The notes beneath the pieces are model-generated. The model searched no databases and was not told the DNA's origin. It saw nothing but the letters and a program-made list of their open reading frames with translations. From NCBI GenBank assembly GCA_045575975.1, contig JAZNFO010000034.1:1-64000 (forward strand): a DNA stretch of 64,000 nt, read 5' to 3'. This document shows positions 15,898 to 23,608 of the stretch, one piece after another. The first letter of the stretch is position 1; every line of letters begins with the position of its first letter. The stretch is from RGIG8709 sp045575975 (lineage in GTDB: Bacteria > Bacillota > Clostridia > Monoglobales > Monoglobaceae). The position numbers and the translations under genes are program-made.

Positions 15898-16536
15898 ATG
15901 AGTGAAAAATATATAACAGTTTCAAATTCTGCAACAGCGGAAATAACTGAGAAAAAATCAAGATTTATAGCAAATGTCTGCCCCGTCAGAACTGAAGAGG
16001 AGGCACTTTCTTTCTTAGCTGAGATAAGAAAAAAGTATTCCGATGCAAGGCACAATGTTTATGCATATTCTGTGAGGGAAAACAATATTGCGAGATTTTC
16101 AGATGACGGTGAGCCTGCCCAGACGGCGGGACTTCCCATTATGGACCTTATAAACAAAGAGGGCATAACTGATGTTTGTGTTGTTGTTACAAGATATTTT
16201 GGCGGTATTCTCCTTGGAACGGGAGGACTTGTGAGGGCATACACAAGGTCTGCCAAAGAGGGACTCAAGCTTGCTGTGCCTGTTATAATGCAGGTTTGCA
16301 TAGAGGTGTGCATAGAGTGTGACTACACCCTGCTTGGAAAAATTCAGGCAAGGGTTTTAGAGCTTGGATATGAAATATCCGAGCCAATATATTCTGACAA
16401 GGTGTCTCTTTTCCTCTATGTGCCCGCATCTGATGCGGAAAGCTTTTCAGAGGCTATATGCGACCTTTCAAACGGAAAGGCAAAAATAACTCTTGGAGAA
16501 ACCAAAATAATGCCCCGAAAAATAAATAATCCTTGA
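15898..16536 (+). CDS. YigZ/IMPACT family protein
   Basis: 212 aa, the UPF0029/IMPACT N-terminal fold plus the DUF1949 C-terminal domain. Recognised by TAEITEKKSRFIANVCPV at the start, DARHNVYAYSV, FSDDGEPAQTAGLPI (about 64-78) and VVTRYFGGILLGTGGLVRAY (about 95-114). The bacterial members resemble a ribosome- or translation-associated regulator, but no reaction is established. It is probably a single gene, with an unusual leader made of element A and a REPIN. No strong Shine-Dalgarno is visible (ACGGGATAAAAA), so translation initiation may be modest. Confidence 0.9.
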   Translation: MSEKYITVSNSATAEITEKKSRFIANVCPVRTEEEALSFLAEIRKKYSDARHNVYAYSVRENNIARFSDDGEPAQTAGLPIMDLINKEGITDVCVVVTRYFGGILLGTGGLVRAYTRSAKEGLKLAVPVIMQVCIEVCIECDYTLLGKIQARVLELGYEISEPIYSDKVSLFLYVPASDAESFSEAICDLSNGKAKITLGETKIMPRKINNP

Positions 16537-16615
16537 TTTTTTAATTATTTATTGGTATAATTATAAATTGGAAAAAAAGTACGGTTTTTTAAAATATAAA
16601 AAAGCAGGTGCGATT

Positions 16616-17902
16616 ATGGAAAAATATGTAATCTTAGGCGGTGCAAGGCTTGAAGGCGAAGTGGAAATCAGCGGTGCGAAAAATTCTGCTGTTGCGTTAA
16701 TTGTTGCCGCAATAATGGTTAAGGGAAAATGCATAATTGAAAATGTACCAAAGGTATCAGACACCTATGTTTTAGTTGATATAATAAATCAGCTTGGAGG
16801 ATGCGCGCATCTTTCGGATGACGGAGTTTTGGAAACGGATTGCACAAATCTTTCAAGCTTTGAGGCACCATATGAAATGGTGGGCAAAATAAGGGCAAGC
16901 TCCTATCTTATGGGGGCACTTCTCGGAAGATTTCATCACGCAAGAGTGGCACCTCCGGGGGGCTGTGATTTCGGAGTCCGTCCTATTGACCTTCACTTAA
17001 AAGGGTTCAAGGCTTTGGGTGCAACCTATGAGGCGAAGAATGGTCTTGTGGATATTGAGGCGGAAAGGTTAGTTGGTGCATCGGTTTATATGGACCAGGT
17101 GTCTGTTGGTGCAACCATAAATGTTATGCTTGCAGCCTCTCTTGCAGAGGGAACAACCTTTATTGAAAATGCCGCAAAGGAGCCGCATATCGTTGATGTT
17201 GCAAACTTCTTAAACAGTATGGGTGCAAATATCAAGGGTGCAGGAACCGATGTTATAAAAATAAGAGGTGTTGAGGAGCTTCACGGCGGATGCTATTCAG
17301 TTATTCCCGACCAGATAGAGGCGGGAACCTTTATGATTGCAGCAGCCGCAACAGATGGTGATGTTTATATAAAGAATGTTATTCCAAAGCATCTTGAATC
17401 TATTTCTGCAAAGCTTGAGGAAATGGGTGTTTTGGTTGAAGAATTTGATGATGTTGTCCGTGTTAAGGGTTGTGGAAGCTTAAATAAAATAAATGTCAAA
17501 ACAATGCCATATCCCGGATTTCCAACCGACCTTCAGCCACAGATGTTAACCCTTATAACAAAGGCAGAGGGAACAAGTATAGTAACTGAAAATGTGTGGG
17601 ACAACCGCTATAAATATGTGGATGAGCTTGTGAGAATGGGAGCAAATGTCAGTGTTGACGGACGAGTAGCCGTTGTGGAGGGCCCCGCAAATCTCACAGG
17701 AGCGCCTGTTTCTTCAACAGACCTGAGGGCAGGAGCGGCAATGGTTATTGCGGGTCTTATGGCAGACGGGGTGACCGAGGTTTATAATCTTAAGTATATT
17801 GACAGAGGCTATGAAAATTTTGAGAAGAAATTAAGAGGTCTGGGAGCACAGATAACCCGCCGTGATATAAAGGATAAAGACGAAGAAGAAATTATCGCAT
17901 AA
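16616..17902 (+). CDS. murA: UDP-N-acetylglucosamine 1-carboxyvinyltransferase MurA
   Basis: 428 aa from the ATG at 16616 (GCAGGTG upstream); a TTG 48 nt earlier would add a non-conserved tail. It transfers enolpyruvate from PEP to UDP-GlcNAc, the first committed step of peptidoglycan synthesis. It has SGAKNSAVALI (Lys22-type residue), RASSYLMGALLGRF, the catalytic-loop Cys in PPGGCDFGVRPIDLH (so fosfomycin-sensitive in principle), PDQIEAGTFMIAAA and DLRAGAAMVIAGLMA. The loop sequence CDFG instead of CAIG is a variation seen in the MurA2/MurZ group. A strong terminator follows directly. Confidence 0.96.
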   Translation: MEKYVILGGARLEGEVEISGAKNSAVALIVAAIMVKGKCIIENVPKVSDTYVLVDIINQLGGCAHLSDDGVLETDCTNLSSFEAPYEMVGKIRASSYLMGALLGRFHHARVAPPGGCDFGVRPIDLHLKGFKALGATYEAKNGLVDIEAERLVGASVYMDQVSVGATINVMLAASLAEGTTFIENAAKEPHIVDVANFLNSMGANIKGAGTDVIKIRGVEELHGGCYSVIPDQIEAGTFMIAAAATDGDVYIKNVIPKHLESISAKLEEMGVLVEEFDDVVRVKGCGSLNKINVKTMPYPGFPTDLQPQMLTLITKAEGTSIVTENVWDNRYKYVDELVRMGANVSVDGRVAVVEGPANLTGAPVSSTDLRAGAAMVIAGLMADGVTEVYNLKYIDRGYENFEKKLRGLGAQITRRDIKDKDEEEIIA

Positions 17903-17908
17903 ATAATG

Positions 17909-17935
17909 CAGGGGCAGGATAAGCCCCTGTTTTTT
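17909..17935 (+). terminator. murA terminator
   Basis: CAGGGGC-AGGATAA-GCCCCTG followed by TTTTTT; a canonical Rho-independent terminator 7 nt after the murA stop. Confidence 0.92.
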
Positions 17936-17993
17936 GTAGGAAATGGAAAATAATTTGATGTGCATAATGTGCGCATAATTTACACAAAATATA

Positions 17994-18022
17994 TTGACAA
18001 AGTTGGTTGTGCATAGTACAAT
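17994..18022 (+). promoter_or_regulatory. Promoter and operator of TA pair 1
   Basis: TTGACA (17994-17999), a 17-bp spacer and TACAAT (18017-18022). An imperfect palindrome TTGTGCATAGTACAA spans the -10 box, a plausible autorepression site for the antitoxin. Two further TGTGC-CATAAT half-site-like repeats lie 30 bp upstream. Confidence 0.7.
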
Positions 18023-18045
18023 GGTAGTGAAAGGATGTGTTATAT

Positions 18046-18327
18046 ATGGCTAAAACATCAACTAATATTTCTATTGATGCGGATATAAAAATTAAAGCAC
18101 AAGAATTATTTGCTGATTTTGGTTTAGATCTTTCAACGGCAATAAATATGTTTTTGCGACAGTCTGTGAGAGAAAATGCAATTCCGTTTAATATTTCAAG
18201 AGAAGTACCGAATAGTGACACAATAGCAGCTATAAAGGAGTTTGAAGAATTTAAGAAAAATCCAAGCGGATATAAAAGATATTCTTCTTTTTCTGAACTT
18301 TTGGATGAGGTAAGAAAAGATGCTTAA
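18046..18327 (+). CDS. RelB/DinJ family antitoxin (TA pair 1)
   Basis: 93 aa from ATG 18046. N-terminal ribbon-helix-helix (TSTNISIDADIKIKAQELF, then LDLSTAINMFLRQSVRE at about 28-44), the DNA-binding and dimerisation part of DinJ-type antitoxins. The acidic C-terminal tail (about 60-93) would wrap the toxin. The stop is 8 nt inside the toxin gene, so they are translationally coupled. It is about 40 per cent similar by eye to the antitoxins at 34689 and 58386, not a recent copy. Confidence 0.9.
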   Translation: MAKTSTNISIDADIKIKAQELFADFGLDLSTAINMFLRQSVRENAIPFNISREVPNSDTIAAIKEFEEFKKNPSGYKRYSSFSELLDEVRKDA

Positions 18328-18592
18328 AATTGTTTCGTCTAACAGATTCAAGAAGGACTTAAAATTGGCTTTGCGAAGAGGATATAAAGTTGAACTGCTG
18401 GAAGAAGTTGTCAATAAACTAGCAGATGGTATTGTATTAGAGTCGAAATACAAGGATCATGAATTGGCAGGAGATTTTAAGGGCTTGAGAGAGTGTCATA
18501 TTACACCGGATTGGCTCTTAATATATCAGGTTATAGAGGATGAGCTTGTTTTGTATCTGTCAAGAACAGGAACACATAGTGATTTGTTTTAA
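18320..18592 (+). CDS. YafQ family mRNA-interferase toxin (TA pair 1)
   Basis: 90 aa, RelE-superfamily YafQ type, cleaving mRNA in the ribosome A site. All expected active-site residues are present: His in YKDHEL (about 46), His, Asp and Trp in ECHITPDW (about 59-65), and the C-terminal THSDLF His and Phe. An intact toxin with an intact antitoxin suggests a functional module. It is followed by a terminator. Confidence 0.92.
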   Translation: MLKIVSSNRFKKDLKLALRRGYKVELLEEVVNKLADGIVLESKYKDHELAGDFKGLRECHITPDWLLIYQVIEDELVLYLSRTGTHSDLF

Positions 18593-18596
18593 TATG

Positions 18597-18632
18597 ACCG
18601 ATGCAGTGATTTTGTCTGCATCGGTTAATTTT
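18597..18632 (+). terminator. Terminator of TA pair 1
   Basis: ACCGATGCAG-N9-CTGCATCGGT forms a perfect 10-bp stem followed by TAATTTTT. Confidence 0.85.
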
Positions 18633-18671
18633 TAGTCCTGAAACACCGAGGGAAGAGAGAAAGGAGAAAAG

Positions 18672-20780
18672 ATGAAACTTATTATTGCAGAAAAGCCAAG
18701 TCTTGCCAGAAACATTGCAGAGTCAATCGGCAATATGAAAAAAGGCTCAGGCTTTCTTTCAAATGATGAATATATAGTAACATGGGCATTCGGGCATCTT
18801 TTTTCCCTTTGTGATATTGAGGATTACGGGGAGAAAAAGTGCGATAATCCAAGGTGGACAATGGAAAATCTGCCCTGCTTTCCCGAAAGCTTTAAATTCA
18901 CATTAAAAAACAATAAAGGGGCGGTTGACGAGGGAGTCCGCCGTCAGTTTGAAACCATAAAAGCTCTTTTAAACAGAAGTGATGTTGACACTGTTATAAA
19001 TGCAGGAGATGCTGACAGAGAGGGAGAAATTATTGTCAGGCTGTGCATTGAAAAAGGCCTTGAAACCGAAAAGAAAAAGGCAAGACTCTGGCTTCCCGAC
19101 CAGACAAAGGAGACTATATTAGAGGGACTTTCCGAAATGAAGGACGGGGAGGAATTTAATAATCTTGCAAACGAAGGCTATGCAAGAACATATATCGACT
19201 GGCTCTACGGGGTGAACTTAACTCGCTATGCAACCCTTAAATCAGGCACACTTTTGCGTGTAGGAAGAGTTATTGTGCCTATAGTAAAGGCGATTTACGA
19301 CAGAGATATGGCGATAAAAAATTTTAAGCCTGAAAAATATTATGCCATAGTAAGCAAAGAAAAAACAAACGGCGAAGAAATCGAGCTTACCTCAAAGACC
19401 AAGTTTAAGGGGAACGAACTCTATAAAGCACAGAAATTCTGCGATGAATTAAACACAAAAAAAGCTGTTGTTTCGGATAAGAAAACCAAGAAAGAAAAGG
19501 TGTCTGCGGGAAAGCTTTATTCTCTTTCAAAGCTTCAAAATGTGCTGGGTAAAAAATATAAAATGTCTATGGCAGAAAGCCTTGAAATTGTTCAGGCTCT
19601 TTATGAAAAGGGATTTGTGACTTATCCCAGAACCAATTCCGAATATCTTGCCACCAAGGAAAAGGAAAAGGCAAAAAAGATAATCGAAAATGTGAAAAAA
19701 TTAGGCTATAATATAGAGTTCAAGTCGGGGAAAAATATTTTTGACGACTCAAAAATTGAGTCTCACTCGGCGCTCACCCCCACCTATAAAATTCCTGATA
19801 AGGATAAGCTTTCGGAGAAGGAATACATAGTTTATTCAACCATAATGCGAAGATTTGCGGCAGTTTTCTGCTCGGAGGACTGTATTGCGGAAAAAACCGA
19901 GATTAAGGTGAATATTGAGGGTGTTGAGGAATTTTCTCTTAAAGGCACCGTTATTGTAGAGAAGGGCTGGACCAGGTATGATGATTATAATAAAAAGGAT
20001 AAACTTCTGCCAAATCTTTCGGTGGGTGATGAAATAAATATCCGCTTTGCTCCCACAGAAAAGGAAACCACCCCTCCCAAGCATTACACAATTGAGACTT
20101 TAAATAATTATCTGAAAAACCCCTTTCGTGAGGAAAAGGCTCAGGCAAAGCAGAATGAGGAAGAGGGAAATATAGGCGACGAAGAAGATTATAAGGCAAT
20201 GTTTGAGGGGCTTGAGCTTGGCACGGAGGCAACCAGAACGGGCATAATCGACAATGCAAGAAAGACGGGGTATATCGCACTTAAAAAGGATGTTTACACC
20301 ATTTTGCCTGCAGGGGAAAACCTGATAGAAAACCTAAAGGGTATGAATATTATAATGGATAAATATAAAACCGCTCAGGTGGGCAAGGCTCTGAAGAAAA
20401 TTTTCCGCGGAGAAATCTCGGTGGATGACGGGGTTGAAATTGCAAAAGGGGAAATAAGAGAGGTTTTCAGCCAGACGAGGAAAGCAATAGATGAAGACAC
20501 GGATATCGGCTTTATGGGAAGCAGGGTTGGCGCATGTCCTCTTTGCGGAGGGGAAATTGTGAGAACCTCTTTCGGATATGGATGTAAAGGCTATAAGGAA
20601 GGGTGCAAATTCTCGATGAATTTCAGAATTTGCGGAAGAATTATTTCCTTTGAGAATGTGAAAATGCTCCTTGAAACAGGCGAGACCTCCAAAATCAAAG
20701 GTTTTGTCTCCCCCAGAACAGGTAAGGAATTTGATGCTGTCTTAAAACTTGAAAATGGAAAAGTTGCATTTAAATTTTAA
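18672..20780 (+). CDS. topB: DNA topoisomerase III (type IA)
   Basis: 702 aa. The Toprim domain at the N-terminus has LIIAEKPSLARNIA (catalytic Glu) and VINAGDADREGEII (acidic triad, about 110-123). The catalytic Tyr is in GFVTYPRTNSEYL (about 314-326). TRTGIIDNARKTGYI lies in domain IV region. The C-terminus carries a Zn-finger-like ACPLCGGEIV...YGCKGYKEGCKF and a topoisomerase C-repeat. It relaxes and decatenates single-stranded-containing DNA. Extra TopB proteins are frequent on integrative elements, but with no conjugation genes nearby this is probably chromosomal. Ribosome site AAGGAG precedes the ATG. Confidence 0.94.
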   Translation: MKLIIAEKPSLARNIAESIGNMKKGSGFLSNDEYIVTWAFGHLFSLCDIEDYGEKKCDNPRWTMENLPCFPESFKFTLKNNKGAVDEGVRRQFETIKALLNRSDVDTVINAGDADREGEIIVRLCIEKGLETEKKKARLWLPDQTKETILEGLSEMKDGEEFNNLANEGYARTYIDWLYGVNLTRYATLKSGTLLRVGRVIVPIVKAIYDRDMAIKNFKPEKYYAIVSKEKTNGEEIELTSKTKFKGNELYKAQKFCDELNTKKAVVSDKKTKKEKVSAGKLYSLSKLQNVLGKKYKMSMAESLEIVQALYEKGFVTYPRTNSEYLATKEKEKAKKIIENVKKLGYNIEFKSGKNIFDDSKIESHSALTPTYKIPDKDKLSEKEYIVYSTIMRRFAAVFCSEDCIAEKTEIKVNIEGVEEFSLKGTVIVEKGWTRYDDYNKKDKLLPNLSVGDEINIRFAPTEKETTPPKHYTIETLNNYLKNPFREEKAQAKQNEEEGNIGDEEDYKAMFEGLELGTEATRTGIIDNARKTGYIALKKDVYTILPAGENLIENLKGMNIIMDKYKTAQVGKALKKIFRGEISVDDGVEIAKGEIREVFSQTRKAIDEDTDIGFMGSRVGACPLCGGEIVRTSFGYGCKGYKEGCKFSMNFRICGRIISFENVKMLLETGETSKIKGFVSPRTGKEFDAVLKLENGKVAFKF

Positions 20781-20805
20781 TATGCAGTTTCTTTTATACT
20801 GCATA
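20781..20805 (+). terminator. Hairpin after topB
   Basis: TATGCAGT-N9-ACTGCATA immediately after the topB stop. The T-run is in the loop rather than after the stem, so termination is plausible but not certain. Confidence 0.5.
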
Positions 20806-20859
20806 TAATGATTATAGATATATATGTTTTATAAAAATTGCAAAATCTAAAATTTGCTA

Positions 20860-20889
20860 TTGATTTTTTTTATAAAAGTGGTGTATAAT
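20860..20889 (+). promoter_or_regulatory. Promoter of type III TA locus
   Basis: TTGATT (20860-20865), an 18-bp T-rich spacer and TATAAT (20884-20889), placing the transcript start near 20896, just before the pseudoknot units. Confidence 0.7.
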
Positions 20890-20895
20890 AAGAAT

Positions 20896-21045
20896 GTACC
20901 CAGAGGGTGCTTTTTGAGACGCTGTTCAGGAGCGTCTGGCTAAAAATAACCTGACAATATTGCGGGGGGTTTCTCGATGTCACCCGGCAAAATAAAAATC
21001 GAAAAATTTGATAAAAGGATAGGAAGCAGAAATGCTTCCTATTTC
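20896..21045 (+). ncRNA. Candidate type III RNA antitoxin (two pseudoknot units)
   Basis: After a small ACCC-AGA-GGGT hairpin come two units with the same plan. Unit 1: stem AGACGCT/AGCGTCT (20917-20937), then GGC, nine A-rich bases and CCTGA (20950-20954), which pairs with the loop TCAGG. Unit 2: stem GGGT/ACCC (20967-20985), then GGC, nine A-rich bases and ATCGA (20998-21002), which pairs with the loop TCGAT. The loop and downstream strands differ in sequence yet both pair. A hairpin AGGAAGC-N6-GCTTCCT (21021-21040) separates the RNA from the toxin start. This is the architecture of ToxI/CptI/TenpI antitoxin RNAs, which are cut into monomers by their toxin. Confidence 0.7.
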
Positions 21046-21061
21046 GTTAACAGGAGATAAA

Positions 21062-21535
21062 ATGGCAATTGCAAAGTATTGTTATATAACAAAAGATTAT
21101 TATGTTGATAATCCTGATTTAGAAAAAATATTAGATGTTGATGATAGTACGAAACATAGTGTTAGAACCCATCTGTGTTTAAATATAAAATACAATCAAA
21201 ACAATATTCTTATTCCATGAAGGAAAAATTTGGGGCAACCTAGCAGACCTTTTGGCAAGATAGGATATTCAGTTCCAAGCCAAAGCAAACCAAAGGCAGG
21301 GCTGGATTATAGATACATGATGATTATAAATGATATGAAATATCTTAGATTTGACAAACCCAGAATTTCAAACAGGCAAATTTCTATAATCGAAAATGGG
21401 TATACTACAATTGAAAAGGAAGCTATTGAGTATATAAACTCTTATATTCGGGTTGCACGCAAAAACAGAGTTGATAGAACTGCCCGGTTTCGTGAATCAA
21501 GCTTGATGAATTTTCATAAAGAATTGGGAATATAA
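21062..21535 (+). pseudogene. Type III TA toxin (CptN/TenpN-like), in-frame TGA
   Basis: ATG at 21062 with AGGAG upstream. The frame reads 52 codons, meets TGA at 21218-21220, and continues open in the same frame to 21535 (157 aa in all with one stop). The downstream part has the conserved core of type III endoribonuclease toxins: FGKIGYSVPS, then KAGLDYRYMMIINDMKYL and a C-terminal SSLMNFHKELGI. The break falls in the usual IPLRxNLG stretch (here IP-stop-RKNLG), so a Leu TTA to TGA change is the simplest explanation. Neighbouring genes use TGA as stop, so recoding is unlikely. A new start at the TTG 21230 could give a toothless fragment. Family assignment is from recalled motifs. Confidence 0.7.
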
Positions 21536-21574
21536 ATGTTATACATAGCAGATGGTTGAGTTTCTGAATGGTAT

Positions 21575-21609
21575 AAAAAAGGACTGAACAAAATGTTCAG
21601 TCCTTTTTT
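21575..21609. terminator. Bidirectional terminator between toxin and RNase J
   Basis: AAAAAAGGACTGAACA-AAA-TGTTCAGTCCTTTTTT, a 16-bp perfect stem with A and T tails, serving the + strand TA locus and the - strand RNase J gene. Confidence 0.9.
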
Positions 21610-23273
21610 TATACATCCATAATTATGGGAAGTATCATTGGTTTTCTTTTTGTTTTTGTGAAGATATAGCTTCCCAGCTCGTTTTTCAGGCGGGCTTTCA
21701 GGGTGGTCCAGTCCACAATGTGGTGCATCACGCATTCGTCGATTATATCTTCTGCGGTTTGTCTCATTTCTTCCATAAGGTCTTCGCTTTCTCTCACATA
21801 AACAAAGCCTCTTGAGATTATGTCAGGACCTGCAACAACAACCCCGTTTTCGTGGTCCATTGAAAGAACAACAACAATAAGTCCGTCTTCAGCCAGGTGC
21901 TTTCTGTCACGGAGAACGATATTTCCAACATCACCAACACCAAGTCCGTCAACCAAAATCTTGCCTGATGGAACGGTGCCTGTGATTTTGCCCTCATTCT
22001 TTGAAAGCTCAAGGCTTTTCCCGTTTTCAAGCATAAAGATATTCTTTGAGGGAATACCCATCATAAGGGCAAGCTCTCTGTGCTTTGCAAGGTGCTTGTA
22101 TTCACCGTGAACGGGAATAAAGAACTTTGGTTTTGCAAGGGCAAGTATAATTTTCAGCTCCTCCTGGCAGGCGTGTCCCGAAACATGAACATCTGCAAGG
22201 GATTCATATATGACCTCTGCCCCGTGTTTTAAAAGCTCGTTTATAACATTTGAGATTGTTTTTTCGTTTCCTGGGATAGGGCTTGCGGAAATAATAACAA
22301 GGTCGTCGGCTTCTATATTAACCTTTTTATGTCCCGAAAAAGCCATTCTGGAAAGAGCTGACATAGGCTCTCCCTGGCTTCCCGTTGTAACGATAACAAG
22401 CTGTTCTTTTGAATATCTTCCGATTTCATCAAGAGAAATAAGAGTGTTTTTTGGGATATTCATATATCCAAGCTCAATTGCGGCAGAGAGAACATTCTCC
22501 ATACTTCTGCCTGAAACTGCCACCTTTCTGCCGAACTTTGCGGCTGCATCAATAATCTGCTGAACTCTGTGGATATTTGATGCAAAGGTTGCAACGAAAA
22601 TTCTTTTATGGCAGTTTTCAAAAATACTGTCAAAGGTTGCACCAACGGTTCTTTCGCTCATGGTGTAGCCTTTTCTTTCAGCATTTGTGCTGTCGGAAAG
22701 AAGTGCTAAAACGCCCTGCTTTCCAAGCTCTCCGATTCTTCCAAGGTCAATCATTTCTCCGTTTATGGGAGTTGTGTCGATTTTGAAGTCTCCCGTGTGA
22801 AGAACAACCCCGGCAGGTGTGTGGAGGGCAACTGCAACCGCATCTGCTATGGAGTGATTTGAACGGATAAACTCAATTTTGAAAGCACCAAGGTTAAAGG
22901 TTTCCCCGGAGTTTATAACCTTGAGCTTTGAGTTATCCAGAATGCCGTGCTCCATAAGCTTGTTTTTCAAAATTCCAAGGGTGAGCTTTGTGCCGTAAAC
23001 AGGCACATTTATCTCCTTGAGAACATAAGGAATAGCCCCGATATGGTCCTCGTGACCGTGGGTTAAAACAATTCCCCTGACTCTTTCCCTGTTTTTCACA
23101 AGATAGGTTATATCCGGAATAACCATATCAATTCCCGGCATGTCATCATCTGGAAAAGCGAGCCCGCAGTCCAAAATAATTAAATCGTTTCCGTACTCAA
23201 AAACCGTCAGGTTTTTCCCGATTTCCAGAAGACCGCCAAGAGGGGTGATTTTTATTTTTTTGTTTTTTTGCAC
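21609..23273 (-). CDS. rnj: Ribonuclease J
   Basis: 554 aa, metallo-beta-lactamase/beta-CASP ribonuclease with 5'-3' exonuclease and endonuclease activity; central to mRNA turnover in Firmicutes. Metal site HGHEDHIGAIPY (about 74-85), HSIADA, HTGDFK (about 163-168), the beta-CASP GRSMENVL and GSQGEPMSALSRM, HVSGHACQEEL and PVHGEYKHL. The start is GTG with AAGGAGAC 8-9 nt upstream. It has its own promoter and a leader hairpin. The C-terminal domain is complete. RNase J1 versus J2 cannot be decided from the sequence, but the intact metal ligands argue for an active J1 type. Confidence 0.96.
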   Translation of the reverse strand: MQKNKKIKITPLGGLLEIGKNLTVFEYGNDLIILDCGLAFPDDDMPGIDMVIPDITYLVKNRERVRGIVLTHGHEDHIGAIPYVLKEINVPVYGTKLTLGILKNKLMEHGILDNSKLKVINSGETFNLGAFKIEFIRSNHSIADAVAVALHTPAGVVLHTGDFKIDTTPINGEMIDLGRIGELGKQGVLALLSDSTNAERKGYTMSERTVGATFDSIFENCHKRIFVATFASNIHRVQQIIDAAAKFGRKVAVSGRSMENVLSAAIELGYMNIPKNTLISLDEIGRYSKEQLVIVTTGSQGEPMSALSRMAFSGHKKVNIEADDLVIISASPIPGNEKTISNVINELLKHGAEVIYESLADVHVSGHACQEELKIILALAKPKFFIPVHGEYKHLAKHRELALMMGIPSKNIFMLENGKSLELSKNEGKITGTVPSGKILVDGLGVGDVGNIVLRDRKHLAEDGLIVVVLSMDHENGVVVAGPDIISRGFVYVRESEDLMEEMRQTAEDIIDECVMHHIVDWTTLKARLKNELGSYIFTKTKRKPMILPIIMDV

Positions 23274-23310
23274 TAAAAATAGTCTCCTTCCTGTATTTTA
23301 AAAGCCGACC

Positions 23311-23343
23311 TTTTATATAAACGACCAAGAGGTCTATATAAAA
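23311..23343 (-). promoter_or_regulatory. RNase J leader hairpin
   Basis: In the mRNA (- strand) TTTTATATA, GACC, TCTT, GGTC and TATATAAAA form one long hairpin between the promoter and the GTG start. Its position at the 5' end would fit feedback control of an RNase by its own leader, but that is inference. Confidence 0.5.
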
Positions 23344-23358
23344 CGCAAATTCAAAATT

Positions 23359-23387
23359 ATTATATCACAGAAATTGGAAATTTTCAA
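23359..23387 (-). promoter_or_regulatory. RNase J promoter
   Basis: On the - strand: TTGAAA (23382-23387), a 17-bp spacer and TATAAT (23359-23364). Element A copy 7 begins 14 bp upstream of the -35 box. Confidence 0.65.
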
Positions 23388-23400
23388 GGTTTTTTTTATT

Positions 23401-23562
23401 AGCCGAAATCGGGCATCACGGACTCTGATTTTTCAAAGGCTGATTTTCGCTCTTGCTTCGAAAAAATACTCGGCAATCCACAAAGGATTACCTGTGTTTT
23501 TTTCTTGCAATAATCAAAAATCATCTCTCCGAAAATCAGGTCAGCAATACCCTCATTCGGCT
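23401..23562 (+). repeat. Element A copy 7
   Basis: 162 bp, the clearest copy: ends AGCCGAAAT and ATTCGGCT, subterminal arms CTGATTTTCG and CGAAAATCAG, an inner GAAAAAATAC/GTGTTTTTTTC stem and the central hairpin at 23472. It lies between two - strand genes but is in + orientation. Confidence 0.9.
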
Positions 23563-23567
23563 TGTTT

Positions 23568-23608
23568 AACCGGAATTGGGCATCACGGACTCTGGTTTTT
23601 CAAAGGCT
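23568..23608 (+). repeat. Element A 5'-end fragment
   Basis: 41 bp matching the left end of copy 7 with about four mismatches, 5 bp after copy 7 and in the same orientation. It encodes, on the other strand, the last residues and stop of the membrane protein gene that ends at 23583. Confidence 0.75.

Noticed and set aside
21218..21220. TGA recoded as an amino acid in the type III toxin
   Set aside because: Neighbouring genes end with TGA at normal positions (for example the holin and cysK) and no SECIS-like structure is seen, so a nonsense mutation is simpler.
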